From contig BTPP01000003.1 in assembly GCA_037102815.1 (NCBI GenBank), positions 4,774,001 to 4,838,000 of the forward strand: DNA of 64,000 nt. The letters are read 5' to 3'. The translations under genes and the position numbers were made by a program. Positions within the stretch are counted from its first letter, which is position 1. Each line of letters opens with the position of its first letter. Positions 12,646-23,253 of this stretch are shown here, piece after piece. The stretch comes from Neurospora intermedia (Eukaryota > Ascomycota > Sordariomycetes > Sordariales > Sordariaceae). The notes beneath the pieces are model-generated. The model worked only from the letters and a program-made list of their open reading frames with translations, was not told the origin of the DNA and searched no databases.

Positions 12646-13344
12646 TCAACCCTTCTTCTCCTTCTCCTTCTCCGACGTCCTCTTCCTCCTTTTCTCCTCC
12701 TTCTTCGCTCTCCTCTCCTTCTTCCTCGCTTTCCTCTCCTCCTTCGTCTCTGTCGCTTTCCTCCTCCTCTTCTCCTCCTTCTTTGCCGCCTTTTTCGCCG
12801 CCTTTTTCTCCTCTTTCTTTTTCAACTTCTCCATCGCCTTCCTCCTCTTCTTTTCCTCCTTCTCCGCCTTCTTCTTATTACTCCCACTCTCCCTATGCTT
12901 CTTCACTCCACCTTTGAGCCCAGCCACATCCTCCCGATCAGTCGGCGTACTCCTCCCACTCCCACTTTCCTCCGACCCATCAACAGTCCCAGCAAGTCCC
13001 TCCCCCCTCACAAAACTCGCATAAAGTCCTCCTGCCCCCGTGTACTTGCCCCCGCCAATATTCGCCGTGACAGCATCCAGCTTTGATTGAGTTGTCGTCT
13101 GCACCACTTTTCCATCCTTGGAGGTGTCCAGCCCTTTAAGCTTCTCGTCAAAGGCCGCCAGCCACCATTGATCCGACGTGTAGTGCGTCGATTGGCCGAT
13201 GCCGCGGCCGTCGGTGTTGCGCGAGATACGCAAAGGGTTGGACAGACCGATGGTGTTGTCCGTGGGGTGCAGGGAGTAGCCTTTGCCGCGCCAGCCTTGG
13301 GATTTTAGGAGGCGTTCGCCGTATTTGGGTGTGGATGTGGACAT
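12646..13344 (-). CDS. G-patch-like, Lys-rich nucleolar protein (TMA23/GPATCH4 type)
   Basis: A single-exon 232-aa protein. The N-terminus has a divergent G-patch: GERLLKSQGWRGKGYSLH, then GLSNPLRISRNTDGRGIGQ, followed by WWLAAFDEKLKGLD. The pattern of a short G-patch followed by 'W-W-x-x-x-F-[DE]-x-x-L-K-x-L-[DN]' is that of yeast Tma23 and animal GPATCH4, nucleolar proteins linked to ribosome biogenesis. From about residue 150 the protein is almost pure Lys/Glu/Arg (a charged, probably helical tail with several bipartite nuclear localisation signals), ending in EKEKEKKG. G-patch proteins usually recruit DEAH helicases; that partner role is inferred. The family call is good and the precise ortholog name is less sure. 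It lies in tandem with the downstream-located acyl-CoA synthetase gene. Confidence 0.78.
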   Translation of the reverse strand: MSTSTPKYGERLLKSQGWRGKGYSLHPTDNTIGLSNPLRISRNTDGRGIGQSTHYTSDQWWLAAFDEKLKGLDTSKDGKVVQTTTQSKLDAVTANIGGGKYTGAGGLYASFVRGEGLAGTVDGSEESGSGRSTPTDREDVAGLKGGVKKHRESGSNKKKAEKEEKKRRKAMEKLKKKEEKKAAKKAAKKEEKRRRKATETKEERKARKKERRAKKEEKRRKRTSEKEKEKKG

Positions 13345-14145
13345 TGTTGGATGTGTTGGGTGTCGTTGCGGGGTGGGGGTGAGTGAAATGAATCAACTTT
13401 GATGAGGGTGGCGTGTTGGCCGTCGATTTTAGGGTGTCGCAATTCGGGTTCGATTGATGGGTTTCCTTCCAAGAAGAACACTTTTCGGTCGGTCGGTCGT
13501 TCGGTCGCGGAGCGCTTTGCAGAAAAATGATCACGGCGGTGTCGTAATACCGGATTGGAAAGATACAGCTCCGATTGGTTATGTACAGGGCGGAGGCCAA
13601 AGGAGTGACGTGGGGGGATGAATGCGCCGACGAGGAATTGGATCTTTCAGGTAGTCCTGCTTGTTGTCTGTTCGCGATCACCAAAAATCTGGAGTTCCTC
13701 AAAAGTTTGGCTGTGTGGGGTCGGACTTTTTCTGTGCAGGGATAGAGAATGGAGGTTAGATAAGCTTTATGGAGCCATGTGATTGGTACAGATAAGAAAG
13801 GTACTAGAGTACTTTGGGGAAGTCTAGGCAAACCGACCATCGAGGTTCTCCTTTTCTCTGGAGTTGTTTACATCGGTAGAGTAAACAAGTCCAATATGAC
13901 TAGAGCTAACACGACGTCGAAGAGTTCCATTGAGAGAGCAAAGGAACAGCATGATGTAAAACAAGACCTCTAATGCATTTCTACCCTCATCTATATACCG
14001 TACGTTTCTGTACATAATTCTGGTCGAGCAAAGTGACCATCCATCTCCTAGCTTGCTATTCCGTTACTGTAGTACACGGGGATCGACTCCCATCTTCTTC
14101 AATAAAGGTGCTTCTTTCCTTCTTTTACCTTCTTTATATTTGTAC
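13345..14145. other. Intergenic: G-patch gene promoter side and ACSF3-like gene 3' flank
   Basis: An 801-bp spacer between two minus-strand genes. It must hold the G-patch gene promoter and the 3' UTR of the acyl-CoA synthetase gene. The open frame covering most of 13148-13840 on the minus strand overlaps the 5' end of the G-patch coding region in another frame and is not protein-like. Confidence 0.55.
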
Positions 14146-16145
14146 TCAGAGTTCATCCCCACTAAACTCATCCGCAAACACCTCCTTAACCAGATTCTTC
14201 TTGTTAATCTTCCCCATCGCGTTCCGCGGGATCTTATCCACAATCTTCAGCACCTGGGGAATCTTATATGCCGCCAACCGATCCTTCAACGCCCTCCTCA
14301 TCTCCAACGGGGTCCACCTGCCCTCGGGCACATGCTCCTTATCCAAAATCACTACCGCGCCAACCTTCTGTCCCCACTTCCCACTGGGAACCGCTAGAAC
14401 CGCGCACTCGGCCACCTGAGGCAGGCTGAGCATCTCCCTCTCCACCTCCAGCGCCGACACCTTTTCGCCGCCGCTCTTGATGATATCCGCGCTCTTACGG
14501 CCAAGGATAAAGTACATGTCCCCCCTCGCCCAGTCCTTCTGGCTCTTGAGGTCGCTCTTGCCTGCGCCCTCGGGCGCCGGCCTCCTGACGGCTACGTCGC
14601 CCGTCTTGAACCAACGCCCCTTACTGCCCGCAACGTCCTTCTCGTCTGTGACAAACTCCTTCGCCGTCGCTTCGGGGTTGCGCCAGTATTCCCTGAAAAT
14701 ACTGGGTCCGCGCAACTGAATCTCACCGGCCCGCTCACGGCCCGTCTCCGGATCCCGTTCCTGACCGGGCTCAATAATGGTGTTGTTTTCGATATCGACC
14801 AGGCGGGCTTCCACGCCGGGAAGAGGCCAGCCAACTGAACCGTCCACGCGGTCGGCGGTTTCGAGGCCGCATGACAGGGCCATGCCTACTTCGGTCATAC
14901 CGTAGCGCTCAAGGAGGACGTTGCCGGAGGAAAGCTCGTGCCAGGCCTTCTTGATCGGGGTGGGGAGGGCGGCGGAGCCGGAGATGGCGAGTCGAAGATT
15001 GCTCGGAGCAATGGCCTTGCGAGTGGCGGTTTGGAGGTCGTCGGGGAGGTTCTTGTGGGTGGTTAGGAGGCGGGAGTAGACGGTGGGGACGACGGTGAAG
15101 AAGGTGATCTTCTTCTTGTCCAAGGTGTCGGGGAGGAAGGGAGCGGCAAAACGCTTCCAGACGGCGTCGGGGTTGAAAGGGAACATGAACTCGATGGAGC
15201 TGCCGGCAAAGAGAGGGGTGAAAATGGCGTTGATGGTGCCGTGGATGTGGTGCAGCGGTAGCACGTGGAGGAGGTGGTCGGCGGGGGTGTATTCCCAGGC
15301 GTGGATGAGGGAGCGGGCTTGGGCCGTCATGACGGATTGGGGAATGAGTACGCCTTTCTGTATCGAGTGTCAGTTGCCAACTTTTTGGTGTTGCAAAGAG
15401 GGATCGATTTGAGAGGTTTCCTACAGGCCGGTTTGTGGTCCCGGAGGTGTAGAGCATCATGCCCGCTTCTCCGGGTCCGGACTTGGAGTCCAGAGTGACC
15501 TGCTCATGCTGGCTTCCTCCTTGGAATTTGGTAAGCTCGAGGAGAGTTGGCTTAGAGTCCAATTCCGTCTTAAGCACTTCCTGTGCCTTATTGGTAAACT
15601 TGGCGGATGAGAGAAGCAGCAGGGCTTCGCTATGGTTCAGGATGTACTGGAGCTCCGGAGCTGGGAAAGCAGGAGACAAGGGTACGGCAATAGACTTGGC
15701 AGCCAGACATGCGAGTAGAGTTACTGAATGCGAAATTACATGTTAGTATCCCTCACCATTCGAGGTCAATGGCTGGATGGAGATAGATGACCGGCTTACC
15801 TACATAGTCGTAGCTGTTTTCTACCAAGAAAGCAATGCGTTCGCCGTCGAGATCTTCCTTGCCAGCGGTTTCATATAGCCTGTTCCGGGTCTTACAAACG
15901 TCCCCTAGAAGCTCGCCATACTTGAATGTCCTCCCACTGTTTGAGTGAACGACGACGGTAGACTCGGGGTCATGGCGAGAGATGGCCTCGAAGACGGGAA
16001 GCTTAGGAAGTGTGGACGCCATTCTTACGGCACCGGTGACCGATCTGCAGTTGAGGTATCGGGGGGAAGCAAGGGCGACAGAAGTCTTGTTAAGCAACCG
16101 GGAACCAAGTCGCCTGGTGCCGAGGGTTATGTAGGGTAGGTTCAT
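14146..16145 (-). CDS. Mitochondrial malonyl/methylmalonyl-CoA synthetase (ACSF3-like acyl-CoA synthetase)
   Basis: An ANL-superfamily enzyme that would activate malonate (or methylmalonate) to its CoA ester with ATP, supplying malonyl-CoA in mitochondria. Exons 16145-15800, 15723-15425 and 15357-14146 give 618 aa. Intron 1 (76 nt: GTAAGC, branch TACTAAC, CAG) is phase 1; intron 2 (67 nt: GTAGGA, CAG) is phase 0 and lies inside the P-loop motif. The N-terminus MNLPYITLGTRRLGSRLLNK is Arg-rich and free of acids, as in a mitochondrial presequence. Motifs: YTSGTTNRPKG (an Asn where Gly is commoner), HVLPLHHIHGTINA, LLERYGMTEVGMALS, WFKTGD, GRKSADIIKSGGEKVSA, and the C-terminal catalytic Lys in IPRNAMGKINKKNL. 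The HHIHG and ERYGMTE[VI]GMALS strings are what I recognise as ACSF3-like, as opposed to generic fatty acyl-CoA ligases. An upstream in-frame extension exists but the presequence favours this ATG. Confidence 0.87.
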
Positions 16146-17156
16146 TTGGGAAGAAGAAGGAGGAGGGCCACGGAGGGTGGGCGTGGGTACAACCTTGACC
16201 ACTTTATATTGCGATGAACTCGCTGGGGACTGGGACGGAAGGCGTTCGGTACGCGTGTCTAACGGAACACGGTTTAGAATAGGTATGTACTTACACCAAC
16301 CGGATGTTGAGTTCACGAGGTGCTTCTGAAGTGCGGTGATCGTGCTGATCTAGAGGTACCTAGCCCCGGCCCGGTGGGAATGGTGGACGGAAATCCAAAC
16401 AAGGATGGGCGTCATGAACCCAAAACCATGGCACAGGATGCCGAGTCGGGCCACCTCTGAGACTTTTTGACGTTCTCATTGCTACACCGGCAACACCAAC
16501 AGTCATATCATCTCGTACATATGTTAACAAACATGATCATGGGGAAAAAGCACACTCTACATATGCAAGAGATAATGTATGCGAGAAGTAGGGCGGAACA
16601 TGCCTTCTCATGCTGCTCCAAGTACGTAGGTACTTATCCTCGCGTGCAACTGCCTGGTGGTTGGGGAACTCCCGTCCACGGACCCTCCTCCAACTCCAGC
16701 ATCGGCAATACGGTAAAAAGATGGCGCTCCTTCAGCGGCTTTCTGTCCCACCCCAGCTGATGTACACCCCTGCAGCCGAAAGATCGTGGGGCATTTTTAC
16801 AGGGGGTGTAAACAATGAGCAGCAGAGTCCCCGCGGAATCCCATTGGCTTCCGTCATCCAACCTTCCATCGAACAACCGAAGCAACGAAGCTCTCTTCTG
16901 CCCCTCCACCACCACGACGAACAACTTTCAACTCACTTTGAACTAAGCTTTGGTTGATCCTGACCATCATCATTCAACACCACTATCCTACTTGCACGAC
17001 TTGTGTGCGCACCAACAAGCCATATCCCTCCTCTCAACAAAAACGACACGAGCCTCTCTCCACCAACTGCACCAAAAGCGCATAGCTCCGCGACCCAGAT
17101 CAAACCTCCGAGTTTCCCCAGTCCTCCCGGCCGATACCACTTCGGGATCTACTTCT
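16146..17156. promoter_or_regulatory. Divergent promoter between the ACSF3-like gene and the BolA gene
   Basis: A 1.0-kb region between divergent start codons of two mitochondrial-protein genes. An AGGTACCT palindrome lies at 16354-16361. A GTAAGT-containing string on the minus strand near 16265-16275 could be a 5' UTR intron donor for the synthetase gene, but no acceptor was assigned. The last ~200 bases before 17157 are pyrimidine/ACC-rich like a fungal leader. Confidence 0.55.
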
Positions 17157-17817
17157 ATGTTGCGCCGCACCGTCTTCGGCCTCGCCAGAAGCGCCATTCC
17201 CACCAGCTACTCCGCCACCTCATTGACCGGCGTCCTCCGACCACTCTCCACCACCACCAGCATCATGGCTTCTTCGTCGACCGTGACGTCCGAATCCCCT
17301 TCTTCCACTTCCCCAATGGAGGATGCGATTCGTGAAAAGGTTCGTCCTCCCCCCCCCCCCCCCCCCCCCCCCCCCCACCATTTCTTGCTCCATCCTCCTC
17401 CATCCTTCCTCAGCCCTCTCTCTACCCCCCTCCCCATCCCCCTTCCCCCAATTCCTAGTCCCTCTTCCAACCAAACACTAACACCCCCTTCCTCTCCCCC
17501 CCTTTCAGATAACAACCCACCTATCCCCCCGCACCCTCCAAATCCACAACGACTCGCACCTGCACGCCCACCACTCCGCCATGCGCGGCGTCACGTCTCG
17601 CGAGACGCATTTCCGCGTGGTCATCTCGTCGGACGCCTTCAAGGGGAAAATGCAGCCGGCGCGCCACAGATTGGTCTACGGATTACTCAAGGACGAGATG
17701 GCGAAGGAGGGCGGGATCCATGCGTTGCAGTTGAGGACGATGACGTTGGAGGAGGAGGATAAGAGGAGAGACAAAGAGGAGGCCGCGGAAGAGAGGGCGA
17801 GGACTTGCAGGGACTAA
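17157..17817 (+). CDS. Mitochondrial BolA-like protein
   Basis: A small BolA-fold protein; BolA partners with monothiol glutaredoxins in Fe-S cluster insertion or iron signalling, in mitochondria for the Bol1 type. Exons 17157-17339 and 17509-17817 give 163 aa. The 169-nt intron uses donor GTTCGT, contains a C28 run, has a branch-like CACTAAC near 17476 and acceptor CAG; phase 0 is the only choice that joins MEDAIREK to ITTHLSPRTLQI. The N-terminal ~35 residues (MLRRTVFGLARSAIPTSYSA) form a good mitochondrial presequence. Domain motifs: LQIHNDSHLHAHH, THFRVVISSDAFKGKMQPAR and HRLVYGLLKDEM, including the conserved FxGKxxxxRHR block with its invariant His. The C-terminus after HALQLRTMT is an acidic/basic extension. 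Family assignment is very strong; the paralog (Bol1 or other) is inferred from the presequence. Confidence 0.93.
17349..17376 (+). repeat. C28 homopolymer inside the BolA gene intron
   Basis: Twenty-eight consecutive C begin nine bases into the intron, directly behind the donor site and well upstream of the branch point. It lies on the sense strand of the transcript. Confidence 0.9.
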
Positions 17818-18629
17818 GTAGTTCTAGCTAGGGGGATGAAGTGGATGGTTGGGGGAAAATAAAAAAAAATGGAGGGGAGGTGGAGGACACGAGAGAGAGG
17901 ATAGGGGACTGTGTGTGGTGGTTTGGGATGTTGTCAGCGGGAGATCTGATGTAAAAGGCGGAAACTGGAAAAAAGAGAGAAAAAGAAAAAGAGAAAGAGA
18001 GAGAGAAACGAAATGATACCCATGATTCTATAGAGCGCATCAACTTTGGATGGCGAAAGCATCTTTAGACCCAGACGGAGGCGCCAGCTTGTCACGATAA
18101 TGATCTGGCAAATGAGTTGAACGCAAGTTATCGTAGTTCAAACAGCAAAGCTCGCTCGCTACGCTCGCCGTCCTATATAACTACCTAGTACCCAACAGAT
18201 ACGCCAAGTAGGAAGCACCAGAGGTGGTGTCGTGAACCCTGCTTAATCGCTCCGTCTCCCCATCACCACATATATACAAAGTAAGATAATGACCAATGGC
18301 TACCGATACGGCACGCTCGTGGCAGAAAGGCCCATTCAATTCCTTGCTGATCAGCCTTGTCTGAAAAAAATCTTTCATGTCCTCAGCATACACGGCTAGT
18401 TGACGGGCCAGGAGTATGTTCGTATTGATAGACAGGGGTAAAAAAAAACAGATGACCGGGGCCAGATGACACCGGGAACATGTGCATGTTGGTGGACGAC
18501 CGCATGGGAATTATATGAGTGGAGCAAGGCAAGGAATCAGGTTCATTTAAAAGATTCGTAATGCTAGGGAAAGTCAAGAGCGGGAGGCGGGAGTGTGAAT
18601 GAACAGAATTCGCGGAGCTATCGAAAACC
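17818..18629. other. Intergenic between convergent BolA and uap1 genes
   Basis: An 812-bp region between two stop codons facing each other. A purine-rich (GA/AAAGAG) segment near 17960-18010 stands out; no coding frame is supported. It should hold both 3' UTRs. Confidence 0.6.
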
Positions 18630-20196
18630 CTATTCGATGCGGTCAACCGCTACCACCTTCCTGTCGGCGTAACTTTGGAGGCCTTCGCCGCACTGAGTAG
18701 AAGAAAACAGAAGTCAGTATCAAGTAATCCACAAATGTGTTGGAAAGGGGTAAGACAAAAAGAGTAACAAAAAAAACAGCAAAGGCAACACTTACGTAGC
18801 TGACTAGAGGGCTGACCTCCACACCGTTCTCCACGCCTTCCGCGAACTTGGCACCAGCCGCCTCCAACCATCTCCGTCCCTGCGCCATGATATCGTGCTT
18901 GCTGGTATCCGGATCATCCTCGCCCGTTCCCCTGGCGTTCTTGAGCGGGCTGAACTCATCCTCGCGCTTAACCTCCATGCAAGCAAACTTGGAAAGCTCA
19001 ATCAAGGGGAAGACGTCGAAAACGAACTGCTCCAACTTGATGCCGTTCGGCTTCTCAGGCTTGACGGTCTCTCCCGACTCCAGATCCGCATAGGGGATCT
19101 TCTTCCGGGCAATGTGATGCGGCAGATTGGCCGCCCACTCGGGAATCGACTTGAGGAAGCGGAACGAATAGTAGTGGTTGACAATGTTGGCGGCACGGAA
19201 CCTGAGCACTCCAGGTTGCGCCGGGTCCTCCTCGGCAGCAACTGCGTCGTCGATTTCGCTGTACTCGACGACGTCCGGCTTGCCATTTTTGAGGAGAATA
19301 AGTCCCACGGGCTCGGTCGCGTTGCGCTTGCGTACCACCTTGGTACCAATATCGACGTTCTGGGAAGCGCAGTAGCCGATGAAGACAGGATCCGCGACCT
19401 TGACGAGACAGTTGTCTACGCAGTAGGCGTGGACGTGCTCGATGCCGCGGCGGGCCATGTCATCGAGGACCTTGGCGTCAACGAGAGCATTGTAGATGCC
19501 GCCGTTGCCATCAGGAGCGACGGCAACCCTAGACTTGCTCTCAAGGAGGATCTTGCCATCGTTGGAAATGCAGGGAAGCACACCCTGCTCAAAGATGATA
19601 ACCTGGTCGGGGCTGAGGCCGAAGTAGTTGTTGGTCTTGAAGAAGTCCTCGGTGGCCTTGCGAGTAGGGCCGGACGTCATCACGTACCATGGCACCACCG
19701 GGGAGTCGGCCTGCTCGCGGCGTCTCGAAGCCAGCACCTGCAGTCTCGCGATCCTTTCGGCTTGGATCTGGAAAAGAGACTTGTGAGAGGGCAGACCAAT
19801 GTCGAAGCAGCCCTTGGGGGCAGAACTGCCAAGACGAGTGCCCTGACCGCCCGCCATGAGGACAACAGCGACCTTATTGTCAGCAATCAGCTGCAGGCCG
19901 CGGTTCCACCACTCATCCTGAGTCTGTTTGTCGGAGTCCAGGATACTGGCTCTGGCCGAGTCGGGCAATGGCTCGAGGGTGGGCTTCTCACTCTCAGAGG
20001 ACTGAGGAGTGAGCGCCTTGGCGGCAATCTTGTTGATATAGAGGGGATCGAAACCGGCGAGCTGCTTGTAGAGCTGCGCCTGTTCTTCGTTCGAAAGGGA
20101 GTCGTAGAAGGTGAACACCTGGCCCTGGCCGGCGTTGGTGTACTTGTCCTTGAGCTCGGAGACCTGCTCCGGGGTCGGTACTGGATCGACGGCCAT
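18630..20196 (-). CDS. uap1: UDP-N-acetylglucosamine pyrophosphorylase
   Basis: Makes UDP-GlcNAc from GlcNAc-1-phosphate and UTP in the cytosol, the precursor for chitin, N-glycans and GPI anchors. Exons 20196-18796 and 18692-18630 give 487 aa, close to yeast Qri1. The 103-nt intron has donor GTAAGT, branch TACTGAC and acceptor CAG. It splits off a last exon of only 20 codons, joining VSPLVSY to [13 protein letters not shown]; without it the protein would run into an unrelated hydrophobic stretch. The nucleotide-binding signature [20 protein letters not shown] lies at about 113-132 with the catalytic Arg121 and Lys128. Further family strings are [42 protein letters not shown] and [12 protein letters not shown]. 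It is convergent with the BolA gene and in tandem with nox-1. The identification is certain. Confidence 0.96.
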
Positions 20197-21369
20197 TGTG
20201 ATTATGATGAATTAGTTATGGCTGGATATATAGGACGAAATGAGATTTGCGATCGATGGGATGGAAGCTCTCAGTGTCGCGATGGAGGGGCAGTGGTGGT
20301 ACTTGTAGTCGGGGCAACCGATTTGGAGGAACTGGTGCTCTAGCTTGTGGATGGTTGAGGAAGCTGAGAAATCGATGGGAAAAAGAAAAGGGACAAATAA
20401 TATAGTCAACGATTAATTGGAACAGAGGAGCAGCTTCAGCTATAAAAAGATTCCCAGAGAGCAAGTGACGTGGGACACACAAGGAGGAGACAATACGAGC
20501 TGACAGACGGGAAGCTCAAAGCAACGAGCGGGACTGGAGATCAAGGCCCAAGACCCCCAACACGAGACGGGATACGCTGCTGCCACTGGTACCACTGCAG
20601 CTACGACTCGACCCGCTACAGACTCGGACGGTTCCAGAATGGCGGGGCCTATAAGACAGGCACCGATCCATTGGATGAACCCCGCCAACTTCTGTCACCG
20701 CCAGTCGAGTCCGGGTCCTGAACCCCACCAGAGGCAGGTACCTTAAGTTAGGTACCTGTATCATTCTGTTGGTGACAGATTGTTTGGGAACAACGCAGTA
20801 ACAGTACTTGACACTAACAAAGCGAAAGCCACGACGAGATGAAGCCACCTGACGCATAGCCACCTCCTATACGTCACGTCTTGGCTGGTTTTATTAATAC
20901 AAATGATGACTTAAAGGTTCGAAGGTTCATCATCAAAATGAGCTGAAGAGTTTCTGTGCTTGGAGGCTAACATTGTGTTTCATCAGATTCAATCTGGACT
21001 GTGACTGACTGTTTGCGTGCTTAGCTCGGCCACTTCACGAGACGAGGAATTTCTCAGTTTTGGATACCTCTACAGCAATGATGAGCCACCAGAAGTTGAC
21101 TGGGGAGAAGTCACAACTACTGTTATTCGCAATCAATCACCAATTCATGCCTTCGTTTGCACTACACTCCTCTCTGACTAGCAAACTTCACTGATGTATG
21201 AATGGAAAATGGATGATAATCATGATCAATGCTATGCCAAAGAGGTATCCCAACACTCCACGGTAATGACATGACAGCAGCAGCCAAAAGGGAAACTGTA
21301 GGTATCAGTCCAAGAAGTATATACATGTACACGTGTACGGTGTATGTGTATAAAGTCAAAAAGAATAAC
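20197..21369. other. Intergenic: uap1 promoter side and nox-1 3' flank
   Basis: A 1.17-kb spacer in the tandem uap1/nox-1 pair. It holds the perfect hairpin at 20735-20758 and no supportable ORF. The part near 20197-20500 should be the uap1 leader and promoter; the part near 21300 the nox-1 3' UTR. Confidence 0.6.
20735..20758. repeat. Perfect 9-bp inverted repeat containing two AGGTACCT palindromes
   Basis: The arms CAGGTACCT and AGGTACCTG are separated by six bases (TAAGTT), giving a 24-bp hairpin. Each arm carries its own 8-bp palindrome, so it could bind a dimeric factor or fold back. It lies upstream of uap1. Confidence 0.8.
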
Positions 21370-23253
21370 TTAAAAGTGTTCCTTCCAGAACCTAAAATTC
21401 ACCTCACGAGTCGTCGCCGTCTTAGCCGCCTTTTGGATATCACGGGCTGTTCGAAAAACATGTCAGTAAGTAAATTCTCAATAATCACCAAGTAGTTTTG
21501 GGGGGGAGAAGGAAGGAAAAACTCACCAGCAGCACTAGGCCCACAGAAATACACTCCGACCGTCGTCCGCATATTGCCCTCCAACCCATTCAAATACGTC
21601 CGATCCAAAATACCATTTCGCATGCTCTCAAAGAACCTTTGGAAGTTGGGCCGACCAAAATTCGTCCTCGCCTTCAGCTCCGTCAGTGGATCCACTTCGG
21701 CACCGACACTATTCAGCACGATATTCTGCGTGGTATCCATGTCCAGCTTCTGCGTGAGGTACGTATGAATCTTCAGGAACTCTATTCCGCTTGATCCGGG
21801 GATCCGGGCCGCCTCGCTCGACTGCTGCTCCAGCGAACTCAGCAAAATCTGGAACCACTCGAACGAGGAAGTATCCTTGCACACCCAGATGAACTCGACA
21901 CGGCGCAGACGTGTAGGCGGGTTCGGCCCGTTGCGCAGATGCCAGATGTTCTTGAGGATGGAGGCCCAGGGGGTAACGCCAATACCCGTACCGATCAGCA
22001 CGGCGATCTCGTTCTCAAAGACGTCTTCGGCGGGCGCACCATAGGGTCCGTCGATGCGGAGAGGGGGAAGGTGGTCGCCGTTCATAAGGGCGACTTCGTA
22101 CATGCCGTTGGGGTCGACGCCGTCGTAGAGCTTAGCTTGGGCAGGGCCGGCACCGATGGAATTGGCGAGTTCCCTAGTGAAGTCACCGACTTGGCGGATG
22201 TGCACGGAGACATAAGGATCGTACGGGCACGACGTGATGGTGAAGGGGTGCCATTGGTACTTGGAAACTTGGGGCATCTGCAAAAAGAGCCACTGGCCGG
22301 CCTTGTACTTGAATGAGGGCTTGTGAAACTGGATCTCGACGACATCGTAAGGGTGGCGGACGACGCGGGTGATCTTGGTTTCACGAATAGCACGGATCTC
22401 GCGATACAGGCGCTCGAGGAGGTAAAAGCCGCCTGTCCAAAGCTCCCAGCGCCAGCCGAGGTAGCCGATGCAGTGCTCCCAGTATTGCTTACCATCAAAG
22501 GGCGAGAAGCTGTTGGCAGTGTCGCGAACGAAGCAGCCAACCGTGTGGGTGTACAGGGCGAGGAAGAAGGGGATGAAGAGGTGGTGAGTGTACCAAAAGG
22601 TCTCGAAGGATTGCTGTCTGATTCGGTGGTGGGCTGTCGTGTACATCAGAAGCATGCAAAGGAGCATGACATGGCCGGTGATACCGCCAGGCTGGGCGTA
22701 GTGAATCTGAACTGCCGATACGGGTCGGATCTGTGTCTTTTCAACGTTGTAGAAGCTGCTGTCAGGTTAGCAGTGTCTTGGTATTTCCCAATGACTTGTA
22801 GCCGATACTCACTTGACGTAATGAGATGCGGTGTGGATGACAGTAAAGAGAAGCATCGCGTAAGCAAGCTGTCTATGCATCCAGATATTCTCATCGAGCG
22901 GGATGAATCTAATCTTAGGTCGGATGAACCTCATGATCGTTCTGCAGACTGGCAACAAGATGAGCATGGCATCTACACTCAACACTAGACCGGCACCTCG
23001 AGAGAACCAGACTGAGTACTGTAATTTGTTGAGACCCGCTAGGCGGGCATCAGATGCTTGCTTCCACCTGTTGATTGTCGTGTCAGTAACTTTGCCTTTG
23101 CTCACCAAGTCCCAAGCCCAATCTTCCACCGGCTGACAAGATCAAAACGTACCATCCATAAGCGAAGATTCCCCAGTGAAATGTCCAGAAGAGAACATGG
23201 AAAAGCAGCTTAGTTGGCGTAAGCTGCTTCTTCAGCAGTACCAGGAGACTCAT
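21370..23253 (-). CDS. nox-1: Superoxide-generating NADPH oxidase NOX-1 (NoxA/gp91phox family)
   Basis: A membrane flavocytochrome that passes electrons from NADPH through FAD and two haems to O2; in Neurospora and relatives NoxA/NOX-1 is needed for sexual development and hyphal signalling. Exons 23253-23153, 23067-22813, 22758-21527 and 21446-21370 give 554 aa, the usual NoxA length. Introns are 85, 54 and 80 nt with donors GTACGT, GTGAGT and GTGAGT and GTTACTGAC-like branches; every junction preserves family sequence. The N-terminus MSLLVLLKKQLTPTKLLFHV leads into six membrane helices with haem-ligand His candidates in HRQLAYAMLLFTVIHTASHY and in the GHVM...YTHHLF helix. The FAD site is HPFTITSCP, the NADPH site GTGIGVTPWASIL plus VGVYFCGPSAA, and the C-terminus is FRFWKEHF as in all Nox. 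No EF-hands are present, so this is NoxA, not NoxC. Activation by NoxR/Rac is family knowledge. Confidence 0.97.

Noticed and set aside
12521-13024. A 167-codon plus-strand frame rich in Phe, Leu and Ser
   Set aside because: It is the complement of the Lys/Glu-rich tail of the G-patch gene plus the G25 run.
18895-20343. A 482-codon plus-strand frame opposite uap1
   Set aside because: An antisense shadow of a highly conserved enzyme gene, with no family resemblance of its own.
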